DNA from: Haloferax larsenii JCM 13917 | GTDB lineage: Archaea > Halobacteriota > Halobacteria > Halobacteriales > Haloferacaceae | Reading direction: 5' to 3' | DNA: 54,180 nucleotides | Assembly (NCBI RefSeq): GCF_000336955.1 | Contig: NZ_AOLI01000006.1 | Span: 135,917 to 190,096 of the forward strand | Made by a program: the position numbers and the translations under genes | Shown here: in pieces, positions 17,909 to 26,457 of the stretch | How positions within the stretch are numbered: the first letter of the stretch is position 1 | Layout of the letters: each line of letters opens with the position of its first letter | The notes under the pieces: generated by a model | The model's database searches: none | What the model was told of the DNA's origin: nothing | The model's input: only the letters and a program-made list of their open reading frames with translations

Positions 17909-18133
17909 CTACTCGACGTCGTACTCGTTTTTCCACGCCTCGACAGCGTCGCGTGCGGCGGCTTCGTCGTCGAAGCGCTCGCTCTCGTAGCCGCGTCCGT
18001 CCGGTGCCTGATGGAGTCTATCGAATCTGACGTGCCACGCGTTCGGTCCGTGTCGGAGCCGAATCGTCGCGTGTCCGTCGCTTCGTTCCCACTCGACGAT
18101 ACGGTCGTCTCGACGAATCTCCGTCCAGCTCAT
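17909..18133 (-). CDS. Small conserved haloarchaeal protein (probably DUF7543)
   Basis: This 74-residue acidic soluble protein has alternating hydrophobic strands and a final helix. From memory it corresponds to the haloarchaeal DUF7543 family, with the central stretch IVEWERSDGHATIRLR. It has no metal or catalytic motif. It lies 30 bases downstream of the zinc-ribbon microprotein gene on the same strand and is likely co-transcribed with it. It ends tail to tail with the CBS gene. Function unknown. Confidence 0.7.
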   Translation of the reverse strand: MSWTEIRRDDRIVEWERSDGHATIRLRHGPNAWHVRFDRLHQAPDGRGYESERFDDEAAARDAVEAWKNEYDVE

Positions 18134-18163
18134 ACCGGCACGTCGGACGCCGCAGGCAAGTGC

Positions 18164-18334
18164 CTACCCATCTACCATCGTCGAAGGTGTTGTCGCGGTG
18201 GCGGTCGTCGGTCGCGTCTCCGCACCACATGCGGGGCAGATTGCGTATCCGAGATGGTCGTATGGGACCTCTGGGGACGGTTTCTGGAGCCCGCAGTCGT
18301 GGCACGTGAAGTACGACACCCACTCGAAGGACAT
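18164..18334 (-). CDS. Zinc-ribbon microprotein (56 residues)
   Basis: An ATG at 18334 opens a 56-residue frame that ends TAG at 18164. It encodes FTCHDCGLQKPSP, then GYAICPACGAETRP, so two CxxCG knuckles are spaced 19 residues apart as in a treble-clef or zinc-ribbon fold. The tail is Thr-rich. Haloarchaea encode many such zinc-finger microproteins, often missed because of size. A TATA-like TTAAGATATAG lies about 22-28 bases before the ATG, consistent with leaderless transcription. It precedes the 17909 gene on the same strand and is divergent from the MFS gene. The partner or nucleic-acid target is unknown. Confidence 0.8.
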   Translation of the reverse strand: MSFEWVSYFTCHDCGLQKPSPEVPYDHLGYAICPACGAETRPTTATATTPSTMVDG

Positions 18335-18434
18335 ACTCGAACTGACGACTTTCTATATCTTAATTAATGACTGCTTATCACCCCAGATTCGAGGACCGAT
18401 GTGATTATCGCTCCCCCGCCGAACAGTGCCTTCG

Positions 18435-19742
18435 ATGACAGTCGAGAACCCGCGTCGAGCGCTCGGAGTGGTCTTTCTCATCGTGTTCGTCGACCTCCTC
18501 GGGTTCGGTATCCTGATTCCGGTCATCCCGCTGTACGCGCTTTCGTTCGGCGCGACGGAGTTCGTCGGGAGTCTCCTCATCGCCTCCTACTCGGCGATGC
18601 AGTTCCTCGCCGCACCGTTTCTCGGCCGACTCTCGGATGCACGCGGTCGCCGACCCGTGCTGTTGCTGTCTCTCACTGGGAGCGTCATCGCGTGGACGCT
18701 CTTCGGCATCGCCGGGTCGCTCGCCGTCCTGTTCGCGGCGCGCATGCTCGCCGGGGCGATGGGCGGGAATATCGCCACCGCACAGGCGTACATCGCGGAC
18801 ATAACCAGTGCTGAGGAGCGCGCGAAGGGACTCGGGCTTCTCGGCGCGGCGTTCGGTCTCGGATTCGTCTTCGGTCCGGCGTTAGGCGGCTTCTTCGCCA
18901 GCGAACCGGTCGTCGCACTCGCCCGCGACGTGCTTCCGGCCGCCGTGCCGGTCTCAGAGTTCTCGCTTCCGAGCTTTGCGGCGGCGCTCATCACCGGAAC
19001 CAACCTCCTCCTCGCGTACGTCGTCCTGCCGGAGTCACGGCCGCCAGCGGAGCGAACCGACGCGTCCGACTCCCGCGAGTCGCGAATCGACCAACTCCTG
19101 TCTGCGCTTCGAACGCCCGGGCTGGGAGCGCTCGTCGTAGCGTTCTTCCTCGCGTCGTTCGCGTTCTCGGCTCTCGAAAGTCAGTTTATCTTCCTCACCA
19201 ACGACCAGTACGCCTACGGAGCGACCGAGAACGCGGTTATCCTCACCTACGTCGGACTCGTACTCGCCGCCGTCCAAGGCGGACTCGTCGGACCACTCAC
19301 CGACCGATTCGGCGAGTACAGACTGGCCGTCGGCGGCACTGCGATTCAGGTCCTGACGCTCGCGGCCGTTCCGTTTTCGCCGGTGTTGGGGCAGTTTCTC
19401 CCGGCAGTTGGCCCACTCGTCTCTGTGGGTCCCACGCTCCCCGCAGGCGTCGTCGCACTGCTCGTCGTCATGACGCCGCTTTCGTTCGGCAACGCGCTCA
19501 CGAACGTCTCGTTGAACACACTGGTCTCGCGCTCGGCAGACGACGACGAGCAGGGTGGGGCCTTCGGTCTCACACAGAGCGCCGGCAGTCTGGCTCGGAC
19601 CTTCGGCCCCGCCCTCGCGGGCGGCCTCTACACCGGAATCGCGTTCTGGGCACCGTTCGTCGTCGGCGGACTGCTGATGCTTCCGATTCTCGTACTGCTC
19701 GGGCGGGTGGACAAGCGAGTGATTGCGGCGACGACTGCGTGA
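18435..19742 (+). CDS. MFS transporter (drug-efflux type)
   Basis: This 435-residue protein has about 12 transmembrane helices. The MFS signature between TM2 and TM3 is GRLSDARGRRPVLLLS, and the TM1 region is FVDLLGFGILIPVIPLYAL, typical of the TetA/Bcr-like branch. It probably exports small molecules by proton antiport; the substrate cannot be told. ATG 18435 is chosen because GATTATCG (18403-18410) lies about 28 bases upstream, giving a leaderless start; a GTG at 18426 is an alternative. The gene stands alone, convergent with the 19767 gene. Confidence 0.88.
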   Translation: MTVENPRRALGVVFLIVFVDLLGFGILIPVIPLYALSFGATEFVGSLLIASYSAMQFLAAPFLGRLSDARGRRPVLLLSLTGSVIAWTLFGIAGSLAVLFAARMLAGAMGGNIATAQAYIADITSAEERAKGLGLLGAAFGLGFVFGPALGGFFASEPVVALARDVLPAAVPVSEFSLPSFAAALITGTNLLLAYVVLPESRPPAERTDASDSRESRIDQLLSALRTPGLGALVVAFFLASFAFSALESQFIFLTNDQYAYGATENAVILTYVGLVLAAVQGGLVGPLTDRFGEYRLAVGGTAIQVLTLAAVPFSPVLGQFLPAVGPLVSVGPTLPAGVVALLVVMTPLSFGNALTNVSLNTLVSRSADDDEQGGAFGLTQSAGSLARTFGPALAGGLYTGIAFWAPFVVGGLLMLPILVLLGRVDKRVIAATTA

Positions 19743-19766
19743 AAAACGGGGACGAAGCGGATTTTC

Positions 19767-20819
19767 TCAGGCGGGCGTCGCGCCTTCGGGCGCGGACGAA
19801 TCGTCGTCGGTGCGGAACTGCGAGACGAGGTCGAGTTCCTCGTCGGTACTCCCGAGTAAGAACAGCGAGTAGTACCGGAAGAATGTCACCACGGGCATCT
19901 GAACGAGCGCGCTGACGGCAATTGCCGTGAGGACGAACAGGACGCCGAGCACGCCGAACACGCCGAGCGAGACGGGCGCGAAGAAGCCGAATCCGGCGGC
20001 GTTGAGCGCGAGGAACAGTGCCCCACCGACGATGGCGAAGGGAATCGCGACGACGAGCAACACGAGTGCGGTGGCGATACCGACACCGATGCTCGCGAGG
20101 ATACCGAGGACGAACCGGATGAGAACGTACAGGCCGAACTCGGAGAGTTCGGCGCGGAACAGCGGCGCGACTCGCCGCCACGAGGAGAGCACGTGCTTGT
20201 CTTCGGCAATCATCGTCGGGACGACGAAGTCGGTCGTCAACTGCTGGATGAGTCCGGCGACGAGGAACAGCAGTATCGCGAGGAAGACAAGCGGGATGGC
20301 GAGCAGGAACATGAAGCCAGAGACGGCGATACCGCCGAGAACCACGGCCAGAATCGGGAGACCGATTACCAGTACGACGGCGAGGAGGATGCCGATTTGG
20401 AAGGCGAACAGTCTGGCACCGAGTCTGAGACGCTCGCGGAACGGCGTGCGGATGCGAACGTCTTTCGAGACGACGCCGTCGACGAAGACGAACTGCATCA
20501 CCGCACTGGCGAACGACCACACGAGGAGGAGGACGATACCGGCAACGACGATTCCACCGGCGAGGAGCGCGAGATTCTCGGGCGTCGCGAATCCGGGGAG
20601 TCCATCTATCGGGAGGTCACTCGGCGGTGCGCCGGTGTCTCCGGGTGCAGTCACGCCTGTGTTTCCGGTGTTACTGAAGGACGTGCCACCGCCTCCGATG
20701 CTTCCGACGAAGAGGGCGATAATCGCGAGGCGCGCCCATCGACCCGCGTCGAACGGGAGGAGGAGCGACGCCGTGGCGTCACGGGCGTCGTCGAGGGCGT
20801 CGATTGCTTTCCAACTCAT
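19767..20819 (-). CDS. Polytopic membrane protein (probably DUF7544)
   Basis: This 350-residue protein has about six or seven hydrophobic segments (around 30-45, 82-110, 140-215 in two or three helices, 235-275 and 285-325) and a charged C-terminus. The first loop (about 42-75) is Gly/Thr/Pro-rich and may be extracellular. It resembles the haloarchaeal DUF7544 membrane family by memory. TTTATC (20844-20849, minus strand) is 27 bases from the ATG, so it is probably leaderless. No transport or catalytic motif was recognised. Confidence 0.8.
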   Translation of the reverse strand: MSWKAIDALDDARDATASLLLPFDAGRWARLAIIALFVGSIGGGGTSFSNTGNTGVTAPGDTGAPPSDLPIDGLPGFATPENLALLAGGIVVAGIVLLLVWSFASAVMQFVFVDGVVSKDVRIRTPFRERLRLGARLFAFQIGILLAVVLVIGLPILAVVLGGIAVSGFMFLLAIPLVFLAILLFLVAGLIQQLTTDFVVPTMIAEDKHVLSSWRRVAPLFRAELSEFGLYVLIRFVLGILASIGVGIATALVLLVVAIPFAIVGGALFLALNAAGFGFFAPVSLGVFGVLGVLFVLTAIAVSALVQMPVVTFFRYYSLFLLGSTDEELDLVSQFRTDDDSSAPEGATPA

Positions 20820-20927
20820 AGCCTACAGTTCCCCGTCTCACCTGATAAAGGTGTTCGAGAGGCGAGATGTTAGCATGGGGGTCGGGCCAACGAGTACCGA
20901 GTCAGAGGACGTCTGGAAGAAGTCCTG

Positions 20928-22253
20928 TCAGGACTCCAGTGCGGCGAGCACGTCGAGGTAGCCAGCCCCGTAGTACTCTTTGCCGTATCCATCCGGAACG
21001 CTCGCAGTCCGCTTCAACAGTGATTTGACCTGATTGGCGTTGAGGCCGGGCTTGACGGACTTCACGAGCGCGACAGCGCCGGCGACCTGCGGAGCCGCCA
21101 TCGACGTGCCAGCCTTCCAGCCGTACTCGTGTGCCGCCCCCACGTAGTCGCCGTTGTCGTCGAACTCCGGCGTCGAAATCGTGTTGTAGACGAGGTCGAA
21201 GACCCACGTGTCGGGGTGGGTCTCCTGTGCGTCGAGCAGTGCGTCGCCGCCCGGCGCGGCGATGTCGATTGCGTTCGTCCCGTAGTTGGTGTAGAACGCC
21301 GGACTCTCGGGACCTTGGGCGTCGTCGCCGGCGTCGAACATGAATCCTTTCGGGCCAGTCGCCGCGACGCTGAACGCCTGTGCGCCCTCGTTCGGGAGGC
21401 TGATGAAGTTCTTGTCGTGCTGGAGGTCGGCCGAGTCGTTGCCTGCTGCGATTGCGAGGACGGTCCCTTCCTTGTTCGCGTACGTCAGCGTGCTGTTCAG
21501 TACTTTCCCGTAGAAGTCGCCTTCACCCTGTCTCGGGACCGGATAGGCACCGAGGCTCAAGTTCGCGACGTCGCAGCCGATTTCGACGCTGTAGACGATG
21601 GCCGCGAGGATGTCGGCGAAGGACGCTCCCCCGACGGGAGAGAAGACGCGGCAATCGACGAGTTCCGTCCCCGGTGCGGACCCGACGACGCCCTCGTCGT
21701 TGGCGTCGTTCGCGGCGATGATGCCCGCACAGTGCGTTCCGTGGCTGCCGCCGGCAGGGACGCCCGCGCCGAACCCGTCGCCGGTGAAATTCCGCGAGAG
21801 GTCCTCGTTGACGGCGTGTTCGAGGTCGGGGTGGTCGGCGGCGACGCCGGAGTCGATGACGGCCACGCGTGTTCCCTCGCCGCGAGTGATGCTGTGCGCG
21901 TCGGGAATCGAGAGGTCCTGTTTGTCCCACTGGGCTTGATACCCCGGCTCGTCGGTCGCTTCCGTCGGTGCTGCCTCGTTTACCGACGGTTCCTGTAGCG
22001 TGACCTCGATGTCCGGAGCATACGACGAACTGGTGGCAGAAACGTCAGATTCGGTCCCCTCGACGACTGCAAGACCGGCGGCTGTGAGGTCGTAGACGAC
22101 GTCGAGCCCGCGTCGTTCTAATTTTGCCGCGTGTTTCGTCTTGACGACGTATCGGTCGGTTCGTTCGGCGGCGACGACGGTCGACCCCGCGAAGAGACCA
22201 CCGAGCAGTGCACCACTTGCTTTCAGGAAGCTCCGTCTGTGTTGTTGCGGCAT
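20928..22253 (-). CDS. Tat-exported subtilisin-like serine protease (S8, halolysin-like)
   Basis: This 441-residue precursor starts with a twin-arginine signal (RRSFLK at residues 6-11, hydrophobic core 13-29). An inhibitor-like propeptide at about 33-90 follows. The S8 domain has the triad Asp134 (AVIDSG), His171 (GSHGTHCAG) and Ser384 (GTSMAAP), with oxyanion Asn272 (AAGND). It lacks the C-terminal extension found in classical halolysins. It is likely folded in the cytosol and exported. ATG 22253 gives a canonical Tat n-region. ATG 22280 adds nine residues and fits a leaderless start from the TATA-like ATTAATTG at 22302-22309. The upstream region holds phased heptamers. Confidence 0.93.
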   Translation of the reverse strand: MPQQHRRSFLKASGALLGGLFAGSTVVAAERTDRYVVKTKHAAKLERRGLDVVYDLTAAGLAVVEGTESDVSATSSSYAPDIEVTLQEPSVNEAAPTEATDEPGYQAQWDKQDLSIPDAHSITRGEGTRVAVIDSGVAADHPDLEHAVNEDLSRNFTGDGFGAGVPAGGSHGTHCAGIIAANDANDEGVVGSAPGTELVDCRVFSPVGGASFADILAAIVYSVEIGCDVANLSLGAYPVPRQGEGDFYGKVLNSTLTYANKEGTVLAIAAGNDSADLQHDKNFISLPNEGAQAFSVAATGPKGFMFDAGDDAQGPESPAFYTNYGTNAIDIAAPGGDALLDAQETHPDTWVFDLVYNTISTPEFDDNGDYVGAAHEYGWKAGTSMAAPQVAGAVALVKSVKPGLNANQVKSLLKRTASVPDGYGKEYYGAGYLDVLAALES

Positions 22254-22282
22254 ACCACGACCTGTGGAGGGGTTGAACATAG

Positions 22283-22319
22283 TTGTTATGGCACACAATA
22301 ACAATTAATCCAATAACAA
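22283..22319. promoter_or_regulatory. Three 7-base repeats at 15-base spacing over the protease promoter
   Basis: TTGTTAT occurs at 22283-22289, and its inverted copy ATAACAA at 22298-22304 and again at 22313-22319, so successive copies start exactly 15 bases apart. The set spans the predicted transcription start, TATA box and BRE of the minus-strand protease gene. An operator role is inferred. Confidence 0.45.
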
Positions 22320-22415
22320 AGGACAGAATTAGTTACGAGAGGTGACTGGTGTCCGCGTCTTTCGTGTTCGTGATGGACCGGCCACGTTTTTCTCCCCGGC
22401 CGCGTAGCCACCGAT

Positions 22416-23522
22416 ATGACGCCCTTCGAACGACGGACGCGCGCCTGTCAGGACCGACTGGCCACAGAAGACGCAGACGCCGCCGTCCTGTTTCCCAGTA
22501 GGAATCTGCTGTATCTCGCCGGCTTCGACGAAGAACCCGCCGAGCGACACCTGTTCTTGTTCGTGCCCCGAGACGGCGACCCGGTCTTTCTCGTTCCCGA
22601 CCTCTACGAGACACAGATTCGGGCTGAATCGTGGGTCGCCGACGTGCGAACGTGGAGCGACGACGACGACCCGGTCGCGGCCGTCAGGAGTGTCGCCTCT
22701 GACCTCGAACTTGCCGGGGGGCGAATCCTCGTGGACGATACGATGTGGGCGCGCTTCACGCAGGACCTCCGGGCAGTGCTTCCGGACGCGGACTTCGGCC
22801 TCGCCAGCGACGTCGTCGCCCCGCTTCGAGCGACCAAAGACGAGGCGGAACTCGACGCCTTGCGCCGGGCCGGACGAGTCGCGGACGCTGCCGTCGAGCG
22901 TGTGCATGCGATGGGTTCGGACGTAATTGGGATGACCGAGACCGAACTCGCGGCCGAAATCGAGCGACTGCTCGCCGACGAAGGCGGCGACGGGATTCCG
23001 TTCGGCCCAATCGTGGGGTCGGGACCGAACGGCGCGATGCCGCACCACACCGACAGCGACCGTATCATCGAGTCGGGTGATCCGGTCGTCCTCGACTTCG
23101 GGACGCGCGTGGACCACTACCCGAGCGACCAGACCAGGACCGTCGTCTTCGCCGGCGACCCGCCAGCCGAGTTCGAGCGCGTCCACGAAGTCGTCCGAGA
23201 AGCGCGAACCGCGGCAGTCGAGGCCGTCGAACCCGGTGTGACGGCTGGCGACATCGACGCCGCGGCCCGCGAAGTCATCGAAGATGCGGGCTACGGGGAC
23301 CGATTCATCCACCGCACCGGGCACGGCGTCGGCCTCGACGTGCACGAAGAACCGTACATAGTCGCCGGCAGTGACCGCGAACTCGACGTGGGGAACGTCT
23401 TCAGCGTCGAACCCGGTATCTATCTCCCCGGCGAGTTCGGCGTCCGCATCGAAGACCTGGTGGTCGTCACCGAGGACGGCGCAGAGTTGTTGAACGACAC
23501 CGACCGCGGCTGGCGAGTCTGA
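22416..23522 (+). CDS. Xaa-Pro dipeptidase/aminopeptidase (M24)
   Basis: This 368-residue cytosolic metallopeptidase has an N-terminal creatinase-like domain (about 1-135) and a pita-bread catalytic domain. The five metal ligands are Asp227 and Asp238 (LDFGTRVDHYPSDQTRT), His303 (GHGVGLDVHE), Glu332 (SVEPGIYLPG) and Glu346 (VRIED). It removes X-Pro from peptides, which fits recycling of peptides made by secreted proteases such as the divergent S8 gene. The ATG at 22416 lies 26 bases from GTTTTTC. It stands alone. Confidence 0.93.
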   Translation: MTPFERRTRACQDRLATEDADAAVLFPSRNLLYLAGFDEEPAERHLFLFVPRDGDPVFLVPDLYETQIRAESWVADVRTWSDDDDPVAAVRSVASDLELAGGRILVDDTMWARFTQDLRAVLPDADFGLASDVVAPLRATKDEAELDALRRAGRVADAAVERVHAMGSDVIGMTETELAAEIERLLADEGGDGIPFGPIVGSGPNGAMPHHTDSDRIIESGDPVVLDFGTRVDHYPSDQTRTVVFAGDPPAEFERVHEVVREARTAAVEAVEPGVTAGDIDAAAREVIEDAGYGDRFIHRTGHGVGLDVHEEPYIVAGSDRELDVGNVFSVEPGIYLPGEFGVRIEDLVVVTEDGAELLNDTDRGWRV

Positions 23523-23540
23523 ACTGGAGAGAAGCGGAGG

Positions 23541-25238
23541 CTACGCAGGCACGGTCTCGTCGTCGGGTCTCGCCCGTCTGAGGCGCACGGTGACGACTGT
23601 CCCCTCGTCGGTCGCGTCGAACTCGATTGTCCCGCTAGACTGCCGGACGAGCCACGTCGCGAGCCAGAGGCCGATACCGCTCGCGTGGGCTAACTGCGTC
23701 TCCCCGGATTCGATGGCTTCGAGTTCCTTCTTCGGGATTCCAGGCCCGTCGTCGGTCACTTCGACAGTCACCCAGTCGTCGGCCGTCGTGACGACGACGT
23801 CTATCGTCGGCGACTCGCCGCCGTGTTCTGCGGCGTTCTCGACGAGGTTGTGAAACAGGGCTTCGGCGATTGGCGTGGTGAGTACGGTGACTTCGTCGGG
23901 ACCAGAGAGCGTGACTGTCGCCTCAGGCCACCGTCGTTCGATTTGTTCGACGACGGTGTCGAGCACACCCATCAGTTCTGTCGATTGGCGTTCGTTCTGT
24001 CGGTCGAGGCCTTTCTCTATCGCCCGAATCTTCTCTGCGAGGTCGAGGAGTTCGTCGGTTCGGTGTTTGATGCGTGCGGCGGCGTGCTGGCGCATCTCGG
24101 CGTCAGCGTCAGTGTCGGCGACGAGGTCGGCGAAGCCACCGACCACGTTGAGTCCGTTTCTGATGTCGTGTCTGAGGATGCGGTTGAGAACGGAGAGACG
24201 CTCTTCTCGCTGTCGTGTCTCACTGACGTCGTGGAGCGTCACGATTTGCCCCTGCAGTCCGTTTCTCGGACGAGAGAACCGAGAGACTCGGACGTCGTAG
24301 GTGACGTCGCTCGACGCGTGATAGTACGTCTCGCTTTCGGAGTCGGCACTCTCGATGCGAGTCGCGAGGCCCGGCAGGACCACGTCCAGTTTCTCGCCGA
24401 TGACGCTTCGGGGTGACACGCCGAGTGCCGTTGCGGCCGCCGGGTTGACGTCGGTGATGATGTTGGCTCTATCGACGACGAGCACGCCGTCGACCATCTC
24501 CTCGATGACGTGTTCGCGGGCGATGTCGCGGGCGAGAGGGTGTGCTCTGAACAGTCCGTAGCGGAAGTCGGCGGCGACGAACAGCAACATCGAGAGGGTG
24601 AAGACAAAGGGCGTCGGGTCGAATTCGAACGGGGCGAGTCCGGTGTTGAACGCGGCGTTCGGCACTAACACGATGAACAACGCGAACGCGATAACGCGAG
24701 TCTGATTTCTGGCCCGACCGCGCGTCGTGATTGCGTAACGGCCAATTCGGGCAGCACCCCAGAGCAAGAGCGTGTAGGCGTACACGATGAACACGTAGAA
24801 CACCGGTCCTTTGTCCAACGAAAGCGCTCGCAACTGGCCAATCGATACGACCTCCACGTCGGTCCAGACGAGCGTCGTCTCGGGCCACAACAGTGCGCCG
24901 AGGAAACACCCGACCGAGATGATGCCCGCAGCGAGCCATCCTGACAGCGGGAGTGACTGTTTTCCGGTGTACGACGACGCGAACAGGAACCAAAGCGGTG
25001 GAACCGCGACGATACAGAGATAGATGAGTTGGTACAGAAAGACCATCGTCGCCGTCGTGGTCGCCGCGAGTTGCGCAGCGTAGAGCCCACACCACGTGGC
25101 AACGACAGCGAGCAGAACTCCCAGTTCAGTCGCTCCTGGACGGTCTCGCCGCCGATTCACGAACGCCTTCGCAACGACGAGCGCGACGAGGGCCACACCC
25201 ACGAGGAGTGCAATAGGTGCTGGTGGTACACCAGCCAT
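23541..25238 (-). CDS. Sensor histidine kinase with 7TM N-terminus and PAS domain
   Basis: This 565-residue protein begins with seven hydrophobic helices (about 5-228), the 7TM sensory module common in haloarchaeal kinases. A PAS domain (about 247-340) follows, then a HisKA-like helix with phospho-acceptor His357 in RILRHDIRNGLN. The ATPase domain has the N box NLVENAAEHGG (N468), DDGPGIP and GIGLWLA. No response regulator is adjacent, so it is an orphan kinase whose output is unknown. The gene ends 18 bases from the convergent Xaa-Pro peptidase gene. Confidence 0.92.
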   Translation of the reverse strand: MAGVPPAPIALLVGVALVALVVAKAFVNRRRDRPGATELGVLLAVVATWCGLYAAQLAATTTATMVFLYQLIYLCIVAVPPLWFLFASSYTGKQSLPLSGWLAAGIISVGCFLGALLWPETTLVWTDVEVVSIGQLRALSLDKGPVFYVFIVYAYTLLLWGAARIGRYAITTRGRARNQTRVIAFALFIVLVPNAAFNTGLAPFEFDPTPFVFTLSMLLFVAADFRYGLFRAHPLARDIAREHVIEEMVDGVLVVDRANIITDVNPAAATALGVSPRSVIGEKLDVVLPGLATRIESADSESETYYHASSDVTYDVRVSRFSRPRNGLQGQIVTLHDVSETRQREERLSVLNRILRHDIRNGLNVVGGFADLVADTDADAEMRQHAAARIKHRTDELLDLAEKIRAIEKGLDRQNERQSTELMGVLDTVVEQIERRWPEATVTLSGPDEVTVLTTPIAEALFHNLVENAAEHGGESPTIDVVVTTADDWVTVEVTDDGPGIPKKELEAIESGETQLAHASGIGLWLATWLVRQSSGTIEFDATDEGTVVTVRLRRARPDDETVPA

Positions 25239-25332
25239 TGGGGAGTCGTTAGTCTATGATGACATGACTGCTTCGGTGGTTCTCAATTTGTTGACTACTT
25301 CTGTAGAAAAGAATCGAAACCGGAGGGGAGAG

Positions 25333-26430
25333 TTACTCGTCGTCGCCGTCGGTGTCGTTCGATGGCTCGATGCCACCGATGATGGCGTCGGTGTCGGCGT
25401 GTTCGAACAGCAGGTCACGCATCCGTTCGACAGTGCGCTCGTCGCGGGTGCGACCCGTGCTGACGATGTCTTCGGCGCGGTCGGTCACAGAGAGCGTGTC
25501 GCCGGTGACGAGGAGGACGGGGACGCCCTTCTCTTCTGCCTTGCCGATGACGGCTCCGACGGGGCGGTGGCCACCGGTGAGGATGAGACACTTGACGCCG
25601 GGCGCTTCGAGCGCGGCGCGCTGGATGTTGGCGCGGTCGCCGCCGGTGATGACCGCGGCGTCCTTGGTGCGGCGGAAGTATCGCAGGGCAGCGTCGCCGC
25701 CCATGGCACCCACGAGGAAGCGCTCGACGAAGGCGTCGGTCGGCGCGTCGGTCGCGAGGTCGGCACCGAGTTCGTCGGCGAGTTCCTGTACCGTGACGCC
25801 CGCGAGGTCCTTCTCGGCGGGAACGACGCCGAGGACGGGGACGTTGCGCGCTTCGAGGAACGGCGCGACTTCGGTCTCCAGTTCGTCGTAGACGGAGTCG
25901 TTGACGCGGTTGAAGACGACGCCGGCGAGTCGGTCCGAGCCGATGTCTTCGACGGCCGCGACGAGGTCGTCGAGGTCGCTCGGGTGGCTGTAGTCGGCGA
26001 CGAGAACGACTTCCGCGTCGAGCAGCGAGGCGATGTCGGCGTCCGTGAGGTCGACGATACCGCCGGTGCGGTACGACCCGCCGCCCTCGACGAGCATGAG
26101 GTCTTTGTCGGCCGAGAGGTCGTCGAAGTGGTGCGAGATGACCTCGGAGAGTTCTTCGTTGTTCTCCTTGCCGCGGATGGCACCCTGGATGAACGTCGGC
26201 GAGTAGACGACGGGTTCGAGTTGGTGCATCTCGGCGTCGATGTCGAGGAGTTCGCGCGCCAGCATCGGGTCTTCGTCGAGCGTCTTGCCGGTGCTGGACT
26301 GGAGGCGCGTCCCCTTGGGTTTCATGTAGCCCACGTCGAGACCGCGTTCCTTCGCGAGCAGGCCGAGTGCGAGCGTGATGGCCGTCTTGCCGGTGCTTTC
26401 TCCGGTCGAAGTGACGAGTACCGTGTTCAT
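25333..26430 (-). CDS. BioD-like P-loop/DRTGG protein (phosphotransacetylase family-like)
   Basis: This 365-residue protein has an N-terminal dethiobiotin-synthetase-like P-loop domain with TSTGESTGKT (residues 7-16) and VEGGG, and a DRTGG domain at about 215-325. This domain pair forms the N-terminal part of long bacterial phosphotransacetylases, but the acetyltransferase domain itself is absent. It begins 27 bases after the acd stop on the same strand, so it is very likely co-transcribed. A regulatory or nucleotide-sensing role on acetyl-CoA metabolism is inferred. No catalytic activity can be assigned. Confidence 0.85.
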   Translation of the reverse strand: MNTVLVTSTGESTGKTAITLALGLLAKERGLDVGYMKPKGTRLQSSTGKTLDEDPMLARELLDIDAEMHQLEPVVYSPTFIQGAIRGKENNEELSEVISHHFDDLSADKDLMLVEGGGSYRTGGIVDLTDADIASLLDAEVVLVADYSHPSDLDDLVAAVEDIGSDRLAGVVFNRVNDSVYDELETEVAPFLEARNVPVLGVVPAEKDLAGVTVQELADELGADLATDAPTDAFVERFLVGAMGGDAALRYFRRTKDAAVITGGDRANIQRAALEAPGVKCLILTGGHRPVGAVIGKAEEKGVPVLLVTGDTLSVTDRAEDIVSTGRTRDERTVERMRDLLFEHADTDAIIGGIEPSNDTDGDDE

Positions 26431-26457
26431 TGTTGACTGATTAGGTTGGTGAGGTGT

